From Nymphaea colorata (taxonomy: Eukaryota > Streptophyta > Magnoliopsida > Nymphaeales > Nymphaeaceae), in contig NC_045144.1 in the NCBI RefSeq assembly GCF_008831285.2, positions 10,829,672-10,893,671 of the forward strand: 64,000 nucleotides of DNA, given 5' to 3'. The notes under the pieces were generated by a model. It saw nothing but the letters and a program-made list of their open reading frames with translations, was not told where the DNA came from and searched no databases. Below are positions 21,001 to 33,602 of this stretch, one piece after another. The position numbers were made by a program, and so were the translations under genes. Within the stretch, counting starts at the first letter, position 1. The number at the start of each line of letters is the position of its first letter.

Positions 21001-23696
21001 TTTAACTACTTTCCAATATACAATGAATGAAAAACTAGTTTTGAAAAGAAAAAAACCTGGTTTTTTGCCATCCAAATAGACTAACCTGGTTTTAAAAACT
21101 GGTGAAAAAAACAAATTTTCACAAAACCTGATTTCTTCAAAACCAAGTTTTTTGCCTTTGTCATCCAAACACTGCCTATTTTTTTTGTCTAGTTTGCAAG
21201 GACATGAAACCACTTTGCCTAATTTGTTAATTGTTAAATGCAGATCAAATAAATTATCCATGGGATGCACAACTCCAAGTTTTCCCACTTTCATCTTTGA
21301 ACTTGCATTTGTAAAGCTTGAGGGCAGGAGGCAACCATGCTCTAGCTCTTTTCATACATCTTTCATTTCTTCAAGATGTTTCAACCTTCATTGCCTTATG
21401 ATATGAGTATATGTGACCTTTTCACAAAGCTAACATCAAGTGCGAATGGTGTGTGGTTTTTCTCTTTAGCACCTTCTCGTTCCTTAGGTTTACTTTCTCT
21501 TGGGTATAGGATCACACACCCAACCACATGGCCTTGGCATGGATATTCCTGCCACTGGTGAAGTGCAATTTGCAAGGTGGGAAAAATCCTAAGACTATGC
21601 CCTAGTACTCGCTAGTAGATGGTTCATACACTAATTTCTAAGGTATTATTGAGGTGTTGTCTCTATAATTTATTTATTAACCCACCTTTCTTTGTATGTC
21701 ATCCCAAGGAAGGGCTACTCACATACCTTGTATATTCTAGCTTTTCTAAAATCACAATATAAAACCCATGATTTCTATCAGGATTAACGTAGATACACTT
21801 TCCTACAATATATTCAATGAGTTCAAGAATATAAAATAGGACTAAGTCATGATGTAAGTATGTGGGCAAACAAAGCCTATTCTGCTCACATCAAAATTAC
21901 AAACTAGGTTTTTTACTTTGATACTAACATTGTCACTCGCTTTACTTCAATTCTTTTTCTTTAAATATACAAAGCACAGTAGACACAAAACTTGGAGATG
22001 TGTCAAATGCTTGAACAAATTTACATAAAATGTGGAACACCATATGTCTTGTTTATTTTTATTATATAGAAAACAAACATATACAATTACATTTAGACAA
22101 AATAGACATCTAGCTATTCTACATTTTATAGAAAGGTTTACAAAAGAAAAAAGAAAAAAAAGACACGAACCAAAGATAATGCATATGCAAACAAACTCTT
22201 TTCTTGGTGGGATGTGAACTATGCCCTCTAATCTATTTGTTGCCTTGGTCTACTAAATCTTGAAAACAAAATATCAATAGAAGATTGAGCCTTCAAAGTA
22301 TGGTAGACAATTAATCATTTCATTAAACCATAGAGTGGTGCATTATTTTTAAAGTGTGTGCATGCTAACATGTTTAAAGGTGCTACACTACCGGATACAT
22401 AAAACTTTTTTGCTATAATTCGTATTACACTACGAATTCTTATCAATTGTTCCTCACCAGCCACAACTTTCAAACTAAATTTACTATCATGATACAATTT
22501 CATATAATAATAAGCCACAATGCACTTGATCAACTATTCATCCAATTACCATTCACTTAGTCATTCATTCATTCAATCACAATACACCCAGTCATAATGC
22601 AATCGATCAATCATTTATTTGATTTTTCGATTACATAGATAGGATATACATAATGGGGTGATCAATCACTCATTCGATCTTTCAATTATATAGATAGGGC
22701 ATACATGATGGCCCATTGTTCACCCAATCAAATAAGTTTTCATACAAACCAGGAACATATCCTTAGTATTACAATTTGATCAAAAATATCATTTCAATTA
22801 CTTTGTACCATTGTAAACTCACTCATCCTATATCACTGGAGTGAATGTGTGTATGGGATTAATATGTCTACCTCTTAAGTTATATACTTAAAATGTGGTT
22901 AGGTGTGTTTTACTTTTAAGGACCTAAACTTTCAATTTATGTGGTCTTTTCAGTCTTTTACCATACCACATTATTGTCCATTGACATTTCTATTTTTTTG
23001 ATTTTAGCGCATATGAGCATAAAACACATATGCATGCACACCAAGAGCAACCTCTTAGTAAGAAAAACTCCCATGATGTACAAAAACATTACAAATCCTG
23101 ACATGTTAGAGTGGTAAAGCAACCTACTAGGAAGTCCCACAACTAGGGATGCTTGGCCTCCCTTTAGGATATCCAGGTTGGAAAGGCATCAGTGTTCCAC
23201 TTTAAACACATAATATGATATGATAATTCATGGTCTTGCACTACCTACCGTTTGAGTAAGCTAGCCAATTGAAAGGAAGTGAGGCAAATCCACACAGAGT
23301 GACCCATCCGTTTGGCCTTCACACTTTTAGTACATTATTAAATTTAGATGTTGGGCATAAAATAGATAAGCTTCATTTTCAATTGAATAGCAAATTACAA
23401 TATGCCCAAAAGCCTTGTTCAATTCCATTCAAGTTCATTGGCTCATAGTTCGATCAAAATAGAATGTGGATGTCAATTGTTAGATGAGACCCAGTCTAGG
23501 CTCTTTTATCATTAGCACTATTGAAGATATTAATGGCAAGACCATGACAAATAAGTTGATGTTTGATAATAGTTGACATCCAGACATTGGTGCATCACAT
23601 CACATCATATCCATACAAATGTTAGTTGCATATTGTAGGTATCAGTTCTATCAATTTACTTCTTAATTGAACCCATTTTAGTTTAAAGTTTATTTT
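18061..23696. other. 5.6 kb without a recognised gene
   Basis: The DNA is AT-rich. Short exon-like pieces with splice-site look-alikes occur (for example 19832-19859), but I could not link them to a family. A transposon-like end AACACTGCCTA sits at 21168-21178, with an inner near-copy at 21053-21085. At 22605-22712 a ~55-base block is repeated twice (shared core ATAGATAGG plus ATACAT). Confidence 0.5.
22605..22712 (+). repeat. imperfect tandem duplication
   Basis: TTTTTCGATTACATAGATAG with its flanks (22605-22655) is repeated as CTTTCAATTATATAGATAGG with its flanks (22661-22712). Both copies begin TCAATCA and end in ATACAT(G/A)ATGG. Confidence 0.7.
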
Positions 23697-26128
23697 GCAT
23701 ATGTTGATGTCAACACCCCAAATTTTTTTCACCAAATGACCATTTTACCACTCTACAAGAAGGTTTTAAACTGAACTTTCAAAAGTGATCTTAAATATAA
23801 GAGCAAACTATAGAGAGAATTAGAGACAAACCATGTTATTTAGACATCTGGTACCTAGACCAAGGTCACCTAGGTTGTTGTCATCATGTCAAATGACCAT
23901 TTTGCTCTTGAATGTTAGAAAATCCTAAAAACCCTAGAAATGATTTAAAACAAACACAAATAAGGTAATTCTGAGCTCTACAAGTCTCTGAGGGCAATTA
24001 AAATCAGCTCACCATCTCTTTTGAACAACTCAAGTTGGCTGGTGCTATATCAATTGAGCTCACAAGAACCTAAAACTGCATTTTTAGCTCGATCTTATAT
24101 CCTTAAGTCCAACCAAGTTTAGAATAAATTTAACTTAGTTGAAAGAAATTATTATCACTTAGTTTGAGTTACCATGCCCAAATTTCAGTATAAAGTAACT
24201 CGCAAGTTTCCACTGGGTCATTGTCTCTCTTATTTAGTTGGGTCCGAGTTGAATTTCAGTTCAGCTGGTTTGACTTAGCTCGAACCGAACTAGAATCATG
24301 CATAAATCTATCTTCCTTTAGTTCATATTGAATTCATTCTTCCTGGTTTAAGTTCAATTTAGTTTCGAAGGTCCAAGAGGTCACTCTCTCTCTTCTCTTT
24401 TGTTTTCAAGGGTTTGAACTGAATATGAACTCAATTTGATGGTGAACTAAAACCAAGCTAGGATCATGCTTATTATGTAAAAGTTATATTTTCTTAGTTT
24501 GGTTTGAGTTCACTCATCTCTATTTGAATTCAATTTAGTTTTGAATGTCCTAGAGGTCACACTCTCTCCTATTTTCAAGAATTTGAGCTGAATTTGAGTT
24601 CAACTTGATGAAGTGAGCTGAAACCAAGCTTATCATGTATAAATTTATCTTCTCTTAGATCAGATTGTGTTCATTCATCATAGTTTAAGTTCAATTTAGT
24701 TCCAAAGGTCCCAATTGCTCATTCTTAGTACTTGTTACACTCTACAAATAGCTGTCAAACTGAATTCAGCAAAATTATATTAATTTTTTTTAATTTTTCA
24801 ACATACTTTTACCGATAAATAGTTGATCTAAGCACCCTTAGCTCCACCAGTGGAAATTCCAATTTTAACATGATTTACAAGTTCTTAGGTTTCCTTTATA
24901 GATATGACATGTAGAACTTGTAAATTTTAGAAAATTTGATTTCTACAACAATCTAGAAGGAAATTTTCAGTAAAATTTTAACCAAAGCCGATACAGGCTG
25001 CTCTACTCGAATACATAAAAAAAAACTTAACCTAGGGTAAAAAATTTCTCTAGATTCATATCTTGATTCAAATCTCAGATCCATGTCAATATTTGTCTTC
25101 TCAAATTTACTCTAAATTCAGATCTTGATTTGAATGTCAAAGCCATATCTCAATCCAAGATCCAAATGCATAAATGTGCATATGTAAGAAAAATGTCATG
25201 CTTGATTTCGTACACTATGCATGATGTCAATCCAAATGGTTAGTCATGATTCATGTAGAACCTTGAGCTGAGCACTTTGGTCCAGACAAAATTGAAATGT
25301 GTGTTCGTATGGCTCCGATATGATCAATTTTTTGTTTCAATATCTCATTTAATATATGGTTTTAAGATTTAACATATGGTTTGCATGGGAGGGGACCTCT
25401 CTCTCTTTCCAAAACTTTAGTCCTGTATGGATGGAGAGGGAGAGGATTTTCTCTCTCCCCATGCTATAAAAGGGAACCCTTCCATCTCTTTACACATGTT
25501 TTTTGCACTTTGCTTGTACTTGCAAAGAGTTTGGAAATAATCAAAACAAGTACCCAAGCTACAATTGAGTAAAAACTTGTAGAGTTTAAGTGAGGTCTTG
25601 GATTCGAGCTGGAGTCGCACCAACCAAGAACTAAAGGAGACTCAAATAAGGCTTGTGGGGGCACACTCAGTTAGGTCTTCAGAGTTAAGGCAATTTCTTT
25701 TCCCTTCTCGTTCTTCTCTTCATTTTTTAGTTTAGTTCTTTTAGTAGCATGTCTTAAAATTTTCCTTTTAGCATGTTTAGTTTAAGTTATTTTTACTGTA
25801 GTTTTTTGTTTAATTTAATTTAAGCATGCTTAGGTTTAAGAATTTCCAGCTTTCTTAGAATTAGAGTTTTAATTTTTCAATCCATATGCTAGGGATGCGG
25901 TCAGGTATGCCCCTCCTTCCTCTCTCTCTCTCTCTCTCTCTTTCATTTCAGTACTTTAATTTTGGTTTATATCCTTTAATGCATGTGAAAATCTTTTGTA
26001 GTGTTGGAGGAAAGAAATTATTGAATCATGAATTTGATGAACCTTTCATGAATGTGGTATGATAGGGTAGACATCTTGTCCCTATTCCAATCAATAGAAT
26101 GAGCTAGTTCAGAGAAAACATCAGCATA
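23697..26128 (+). repeat. candidate solo LTR of a gypsy-type element (LTR 23702-26123)
   Basis: The left end TGTTGATGTCAACACCCCAA resembles the CACCCC-containing starts of many plant gypsy LTRs. A promoter-like CCATGCTATAAAAGGGAACC lies at about 25460-25480, about three quarters of the way through, where a U3/R junction would be. A 5-base repeat GCATA flanks the proposed ends (23697-23701 and 26124-26128), and the right end is CA. No primer-binding site, gag or pol follows, so a solo LTR is likely. The right edge rests mainly on the short flanking repeat and is uncertain. Confidence 0.4.
24240..24730 (+). repeat. three imperfect tandem copies of a ~170-base unit
   Basis: Anchors AGTTCAATTTAGTTTCGAAG (about 24350), AATTCAATTTAGTTTTGAAT (about 24526) and AGTTCAATTTAGTTCCAAAG (about 24688) are spaced about 176 and 162 bases apart. 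Each follows a CATGCATAAAT/CATGTATAAAT-like word and precedes AGAGGTCAC or a decayed form. The array lies inside the candidate LTR. Confidence 0.8.
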
Positions 26129-26695
26129 CAAAAGAAAGCTGTTATGTATGATAGTTCCTAGTTTTAGGTTGACACCTTCAGACGTGCTGCTTATATCATT
26201 AATTAGCTCTCAAGTGCAAATACTATTTGTGCCTCACCATTTGAACTCCTTTTAAAAAAGAAGCCCTCCATGGATCTATCATGGTGTAATTGGCAACACT
26301 TATACCATTATCTTGTTCCATACAATAATAATAAGCTTGAACCAAAGTCTCAAATTGCATCTATCTTTGGGTAGTAGATAATTACAAAGGTGTATTATAT
26401 TTTAATCATGTGATTATGAAAATTTACATTTCATGGCACATGCATTTTGATGAGATTACTTGCCTACTGTGCTGACAAGTGTGTGCGTTTTGAGGTGTTA
26501 AGTGCATGCCTCAAAACATATCAACACATAAAATGCCTCAATGCATTCAGGGAAGGTGCACATTTACCAGATGTGTGTGCACATCAGCGTTGTGTGCCTT
26601 GTTTCCTTTTGACAAACCATGTCAAACAATGGCTATTTTGCATTATTTTTTATTTTCACATTAAACAAGAAGAACACCCGCTTCTTCAAGTGCCT

Positions 26696-28475
26696 TAAGG
26701 TAGTGTTTGATGGCCTGGAAATCTGGAATTGGAAATATATTTCTGGAAATATATTTCCTAGAAAAATGGAATGGGAAAAATTTTTCCGATTCCCATTTTG
26801 ATGTGTGTGAGATGACTGAGAAATAAATGTCCAAAAATTTATTTCTTAGTTTGATGAAAAGAAATATATTTCTAGGTCTAGGGGAAAAAGGGAGCGAGGA
26901 AGGAAGAAAGGAGGCGGAGGAAGAAGGAAGCGAGGAAGGAAGAAGGGAGGCGAAGAAAGAAGGAAGCAAGGGAGGAAGAAGGGAGGGAGAGGAAGATTTT
27001 CAAACCATAAAAGATGGCATGGTTGTGCTTTCCATCTATGGGGATTTTTTTCCATAGTTCACAATTGCTTACTTTTTAGTTGGAAATCAATATGCAACTG
27101 ACTAAGTAGGCACATGAAAACTCTGCTCTTGTCACCTCATACTTGTTACTTTTTACTTGGAAGTCACAGTCGTCTAACTTCAATTGCAGCATCAATAAGT
27201 AGCTGAATTAGCAAAGGTAGTCCATAATATGATATGAAGTTCAGCAAATTGCTGCAACATGGCATTAAAAAGAGAATTGCAGAAACCACTTCAACCACCA
27301 CAGAAGAAAAAAGGCAAGAACAGGGGACATGAACAAGAGGTTTATCTTGTTCTCCTGGCTTTCACTGCTGCCGTGATCAATTCCCCTGAAAGATAATGAT
27401 GAAGTTGTTTCAGATGTTTTTGGATTGTTTTGCATCCACAACACTTGTACAGGCACATGAAAACTCTGCTCTTGCTAGCTGAAGCAATACCTCAAACCAA
27501 AATGTGGAGGATGAACCAAACGTGAAAACCTACTAAAACTTACAAACCAAAGATTGCATTGTACGTGCTTTACATATCAGACCCATTTGGGTAGTTTTCA
27601 TTGAGAAGAAATGATGAAAGTCAAACTGATCATCAGCTAGGTTTTGAAAACAAATGTTCTTGGAGACCATCAGCAACCTAAGGTTGAAAGTACAATCAAT
27701 ATGCAACTGACTAAGTAGATATAGCTGTTGAACCTTTGGATAACACGAAGTCATCACACTGGTTTATGCTAGAATTCCTATAGGAAAGCACACAGAATCA
27801 CATATATATTTTCACATCCCATCATCAAGAAATCAGTTGCATTTGTTCAACTGAAGAGCAAGGCAGGATTCAATTGCCATAACATTGTGTACATGACGAG
27901 CAATTAGATGCTGAACAGCAGAGCGCAACTAACTATCATCCTATCTCACACACAACTTGTTCGATGAACAACAGAGCACAACCTACAAGTCTGAGCTCCC
28001 TTGGTCGAGTGGGGCATTAAACGAAACGAAAAGCAAAAATATTAAACGAGGTGTTAACCCAAACCAAAAGCAAGGGAGAGATGGAAGGCGGCCTGGGTCG
28101 ACGCTACAAGCGACCGTCTGGCTGGAGTAGGAGAAGGCCGGGGCAAGGGCTGAGAAGGGGAGAGAGAGAGGGAGAGTGAAAGAGAGTCAAGGAAAGGGGA
28201 CAGGTACCTGCGTAGACCGAATGGGCAGAGAAGAGCAAGGTGCAAGAATCTGAATGTGCAAGGGAGACGACGACGATGAAGAGGCAGCGCAGTGGCTGCG
28301 GCTGCGTGAGGATGAAGAGGGCTGCAGCTGCGTGAGGCAAGTGGCGTGAGGACAAAGAGGGTTGCGGCTGCGTGAGGAACTCGTTTTCCGCGTTTGTTAC
28401 GCTGGAAATATTTTGAAAATTTGGAAAATCTTTCTCGGTAAACAGTGGATTTCCAGGGCATCAAACGTGCCCTAA
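26696..28475. mobile_element. PIF/Harbinger-like non-autonomous element (26699-28472)
   Basis: The left terminus GGTAGTGTTTGATGGCCTGG and the reverse complement of the right terminus, GGGCACGTTTGATGCCCTGG, form imperfect terminal inverted repeats that continue with AAATC. The element is flanked by TAA at 26696-26698 and 28473-28475, the three-base target typical of PIF/Harbinger. I see no transposase. The interior has GA-rich (26880-26995) and C/T-rich tracts and direct repeats: AATCAATATGCAACTGACTA at 27086 and near 27695, and AGGCACATGAAAACTCTGCT at 27109 and near 27450. Confidence 0.7.
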
Positions 28476-29639
28476 GGAAAACCACCCCGTCAAGAAAAAG
28501 TGACCCTCTTTCAGTCTTTCAGGTTTCCGAAGTTTTTTTTTTTTTGCAAGGAAAAACCCTTGCCATCTTTCACCCAGTGGCTCAGCCTTCCCCCACTCTC
28601 CAGTCGATGTCCCTTTCCACCTGACCACACTCTCTAGATGACGACCAAGCTGCCGCTGCCTCTTTGAACCTCCGACGATTTGTTTTCATTAAACAAGCGA
28701 GTGTTTTTCAAATTTTGACGTGTTCTTTCTCTCAAGCATGGTCTATCACTTCGTAATTTCAGTCCTGCCGGTCTCTTTCTGTGCATGAAGCCGGAACTAT
28801 CATGTCTGACCAGCCATTAGCCATTACCTCTGCCTCTCGAGTCTCTCCGTCCATCCGTCTGAGTCCTCTCGCCAGTGGTCTTGCTTCCTGTTTCGACTTC
28901 TCAAGAGGCAATGATTACCCCTGGCTGATAGTACGACAACAATAACAATAAACAATAGTCTTCAGCTTGTATAACAATTTTTCAATTGCTTGGTAGTTGG
29001 CATAGCTGCGTTATAATTTGTCCCAAATAAATCTATGGCTGGGAAAAGGCCCACTATAAACTATTAGTTGAACACCCAGTTTCCTTAACAGTTTAATTAG
29101 ATTCATAATAGGCCTAATCAAACAAGAAATTAACCCCATGAAAGCTAATAGGATGAAAAGTTATTGTCTCAAATTAATAAGATTAACGAGCATATCCTAT
29201 ACACCTAAATATGCAAAATATACTAGGTGCATCAACAAGCAAAGCACATTAAAACATTGTCCTTTGTGGCATTTGTTTCTATGAGTTAACTAACATACAT
29301 TACATGTTCCATAAGAGAAAATTTGAAAAATGAAAGGAAAGTTGATTATTACAAGTCTGTCATGCTTGTTAGCCCTTTCAATGTTGTTGGTAATGGTCCT
29401 ATGAATAATTTGAAGAGAGGATCGATATGTGCAATTGTATGATATTGTCAAGAGCAAATAATTTTTTCACATTGTTCTTTATTTTCTTTGTTGCTATTTT
29501 AATAGATGTTCATATTTTTAACATTATTTTTATGGATATTATATATTTAATGATTTTGGTCTTGAAGCTTATTCTTCGCTTCACCTCGTAGAGCTCCGCA
29601 TCACTTCATAGGCCACTTCGCTGTGCTTCATCACATTTA
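28476..29639. other. non-coding stretch between two DNA transposons
   Basis: I see nothing recognisable apart from a T-run at 28532-28543. Confidence 0.5.
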
Positions 29640-30392
29640 ACAACATTGATTTCTTATACGTTCAATCTCGTGAACATGTGCCACAATGGATGCAAAATCA
29701 GTCCAACAGTGGCTATCTAGATTGTTCCCACACTCTTCAAAGATAGAAGGAGAGATGAGTCTACAATCATAATCTGGTCCTCTTTGCTTGTTTATCCTCA
29801 CCAACGGCTTGATGTACACAGACTTGAGGATAAAAATTGCAATGAAATTCGGTGACACAACAGTTGAATGGTTGCAGTGTGAACCTTATCTCAGGTAATG
29901 GGGCAGCTAGCTCCAATTCTAATGGGTCGGCTGAAATTGAGATGGCTAATGAAAGCTTGTCTGCTGCCACAAATTAAGCCTGGGCACCGGTCCGGGCCGC
30001 TGCCGGGTACCCGGCCCGACTCAGGCCTGGGCCCGGGCCTTGGAAAACCAATTTTGGGCCCGTTAGTTACCGGGCTCGGCCCGGCCCGGTAACTAATGGG
30101 CCGGGCTCAGGCCAGCCGCTTTGATCGCCAGCGGCCCGTGAAGCCCGTCTTTTTTTTTTTCTGAAAAATGAAGGGTTTAATAAAAATGAACTTAGTTAGG
30201 GTTTCTTCCTCACCTGTTTCGTTTCTCACTTTCTCTTTCTTCCCGTCGGCCGTCGAGAGACTGAGATTGCCTCCTCGTCACCACTGCCTTCTCCGGTGGT
30301 CGCTGTCGCCATCGGCTGCCTTCTCCGGTGACCGGTCCTCCCAGTTGGTCATCGCCGACGCCGTCGCCCATCCGCTGCCTTTTCCAGTTCTC

Positions 30393-30495
30393 CCCGTCGC
30401 CCATCGGCTGCATCCTCCGGTCCATCCGTCGCCGTCCCCGTCGCCCATTGGCTGCATCCTCCGGTCCGTCTGTCGCCGTCCCTGTCGCCCATCTG
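30393..30495 (+). repeat. 44-base GC-rich tandem repeat in the hAT leader
   Basis: Copies start at 30393, 30437 and 30481 (CCCGTCGCCCATCGGCTGCA and variants); the third is partial. The repeat lies in a GC-rich block, probably the untranslated leader of the transposase gene. The frames through it are not conserved protein. Confidence 0.85.
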
Positions 30496-31671
30496 TTGTC
30501 CCCCTGTCCGTCCTTCTTGCAGGTGCGCCATTTTCCCCTTTCTCCCTCCCTGTTCGTCTCAACACTGTCTTTTTTTCAATGTCATGATCTTAAATGAAAT
30601 GCTTTCTTCTTTTGTACTTTCTCAATGTGAATGCTTTCAGAAGGTTACGCTTTTTATTATTCGATACCGACATCCATACCGACATCCTGCAAATGTATTT
30701 TTTCCATTGTTGGTATTAATCGTGCAACTTTATAAAGTTCATCCTTGTGGAATTCTTTAGCTCTTTCTTTCTGTCGTTTTTCTCTGTTGCTCCTTTACTC
30801 ACATTTTCTGCAACACAATTCACCCAATATTCATTTTTTGTTTGGTGTGTGTGTCTATATATATGTATGCTCATATGATCTACTGTGATAGATGGTTGAG
30901 AGCAGTAGTGGAGCCACAAAATTAAAAATAAAGAAACCTTGAGGGGCTGGTGCCCATATATGGCTCTGCTGCTCAAAAAATGGATTCTTTTTTTTTTTTT
31001 GAAATTTTGGTTTAGAAGGAATTGAACGAACTGAAGCAGACTAGACTAGAATAATATCCTAACTATAAAACTTTGTTTCAATGATTCATAACCGTTATAA
31101 TATAATAAAAATATATTCTTAGCTAACTCGTGGGTCTGTATCAATGGAGCCAAGTTGGGCAGCGCTCCACCTTCAACTTCCCAACTCGTTTCAAATTTTC
31201 TTGTTTACTTCAACTTCTTTGTGAGCTTGAGCAGTGCTCCACCTTCATGGCTTATTTACTGCATATTCCTAACAATGTTATCAGAATCAGCTGATCAGAA
31301 TATAATAGCGGCGAATGATTCGATTGGATGGATGGTTCGAGGGTGCAATGTATATTTTTTGAAAACATTTGAAAGTGTTCTGTTTTTATTTAAGTATATA
31401 GATCTCTTTTGATATCTTTCAAAAATGAACTTTTTCATATTTATCACCTAGTCACGATCGGCTCAGTCGAATCATTGAATTGGAGTCGCCATTGATTTCA
31501 AAACCTTATCCCTACTATAGAATATTCTTTCAAAATATGCATGATTCCATTCCTTCATTTTCACTGTCAGCATCATGGTCATCCTTGAACCAATGAATGA
31601 ATGGTATTACTGTTTTTCCTTGCATTACTGTTTTTTGGTTCGAATGAATGATATTTTTCCTTGCAGTACTT

Positions 31672-33464
31672 ATGTCAGTTATGTCGCACGGTATCTCTGA
31701 TAAAGAATATTGTCCAACTTCTAATATGGAATCATTGGAATCATCTACCGAAAGAGAAGCTGTCTCTAAGAGAAAAAGGACTTCAAAAGTATGGATTGAT
31801 TTTATATTGGTTACATATAAAAGAGAAGATTTTGCAAAGTGCAAACATTGTGGAGAACGATTGAAAGCAAGCAGTGCTCATGGAACTAGCCATTTAAGTC
31901 GACATATAAAATCTTGCTTAAGTAGGCAAATCAATGAAGGAAAACAAAGAACTTTAGCTCTTGCAGTTAATGATTCTGGTGCCGCTTCTGTATCTATACA
32001 AAAATTTGACATGGAGTCTATAAGTCAAAGTGTGTAATAGCACATGAGCTTCCGTTCAATTTGGCAGAATATAAATATCATAATTAACTTCTTCAAGTTT
32101 GCAATCATAGGTTCGTTCCATTTTCTAGAAGAACTTTGAAAAGAGAAATTATTTCAATGTACAAGATTGAGAAAGCCCGACTTGAAGGATTTATAAATGA
32201 TTCTACCCAGCGAGTTTCATTGACATTTGATATGTGGACTTCATAGCAAACATTGGGTTATCTATGCGTGACAGGACAATATGTTGATAGATATTGGAAG
32301 TTGCATGCTCATATGTTCAGTTTTGTACATGTACCTCCGCCACATAATGCAAATAGTTTGTGTGAGGCTTTATTAGATTGCATCTCTAAATGGAACATTC
32401 AGTCAAAGTTATTTTCTGTTACTGCTGACAATTGTTCGACGAATGATAGTGCAATAACTACATTGAAAAGGAACTTAAGAAGAAGACATCTTATTCCAAT
32501 GCAAGGGCAACATTTGCATATTCGCTGTGGTGCACATATTCTAAATCTTATGGTTCAAGATGGTATGCAGGATCTACATGATACAATTTCAAAAGTTCGT
32601 GAAAGTGTTAAATATGTAAATGGATCACCAAAGCGATTACATTCCTTTAAGGATTGTATAAGAACAGTGGGCTTGATTGGTACAAAGAAATTAACCTATG
32701 ATGTTCCAACTCGATGGAACTCTACATATATTATGTTGAGAGATGCATTGTTCTACAAAGATGCATTTCAACATTTGGCTTCTGTAGATCCCAATTATAT
32801 AAATTTGCCTTCTGAGGATGAATGGTCATATGCAACTACCTTCTGCCAATTTTTGAAGTTATTCTATAATGTTACAAATATCTTCTCTGCTACTAGAAGT
32901 GTAACAGCTAATGTGGTTTTTGAAGAAATACAGAAGGTACGCAACCATTTGCATACACATAGTGTGGCAGGCAATGATTATATAAGATCATTAGCCATCA
33001 AAATGCAAGAAAAATTTGACAAATATTGGAAAAATGACTACAATGTCCTCTTTGCAATTGCATTTGTCTTAGATCCCAGGTCCAAATTGGGATATTTGAA
33101 GTATGAGCTTGAGAATTTAAATGAACGTGATGCAATGGTACAATATGAAAAAGTAGAGAGAAGTCTTCATGAATTGTATGCTGAGTACAAAAATGTGTAT
33201 GCAACATATGATGAAGAAAATGAGAATGCAAACAACACCAATGTGGAATTTAAAGAAGAGAGACCTTCAGCTTTTTCAAGAGATGCTTTCTTCACATATT
33301 ACATGAGTTCTGTATCTCCTCAAGTACCTCGCACAGATCTGGAAGCATATTTAACTGATCCAATAAAACGACCTCGGCCCAATGAAAACTTCTGTATATT
33401 AAATTGGTGGAAGGCAAATGAAATTAAATATAGAGTTTTATCCAAAATGGCTCGAGATATATAG
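31672..33464 (+). pseudogene. hAT transposase (BED finger, RNase H-like core), interrupted and lacking its C-terminus
   Basis: The N-terminal part starts at 31672, after a likely acceptor (CCTTGCAG, 31659-31666). It has a BED finger CKHCGERLKASSAHGTSH then LSRHIKSC and ends in a stop at 32037. The reading resumes at about 32042 in other frames (VIAHELPFNLAEY, then LTFDMWTS followed by a stop). A 403-residue frame from 32253 carries the core: SVTADNCSTND (acidic residue), IRCGAHILNLMVQDG, YDVPTRWNSTYIMLRDAL and SEDEWSYATTFCQF. The start of the C-terminal dimerisation region, LNWWKANEIKYRVLSKMARD, is followed at once by a stop. The usual continuation with the SESAFS motif is missing. By family knowledge this protein would cut and paste the element; here at least two breaks and the missing dimer domain argue against activity. 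It resembles the RICESLEEPER/DAYSLEEPER group. Confidence 0.9.
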
Positions 33465-33466
33465 AC

Positions 33467-33602
33467 CACTGATTAAGTGATTTTTATTTTGTCTATAGAC
33501 CCCTTGGAGGGTTATTCAGATTTGTTAGTGAAACATATGTAACCAGGCCACTAATTAAGTGATTTTCAATTGTTCTTCCAACTTAGAAGGTTATTCAGAT
33601 TG
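33467..33602 (+). repeat. tandem duplication after the transposase
   Basis: CACTGATTAAGTGATTTT...GGGTTATTCAGATT (33467-33520) recurs as CACTAATTAAGTGATTTT...AGGTTATTCAGATT (33549-33602). It occupies the place where the missing transposase C-terminus would be. Confidence 0.7.

Noticed and set aside
21041-21180. MITE with CCAAACACTGCCTA end
   Set aside because: Only one orientation of the end is found (two near-direct copies) and no opposite terminus or target duplication, so element limits cannot be supported.
28054-28485. 143-residue minus-strand frame and neighbours
   Set aside because: It crosses the right terminus of the PIF/Harbinger-like element and is low-complexity His/Ala/Ser-rich; no family recognised.
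30168-30597. Several overlapping GC-rich frames on both strands
   Set aside because: They come from the 44-base tandem repeat and GC-rich leader of the hAT; frames on both strands are equally open.
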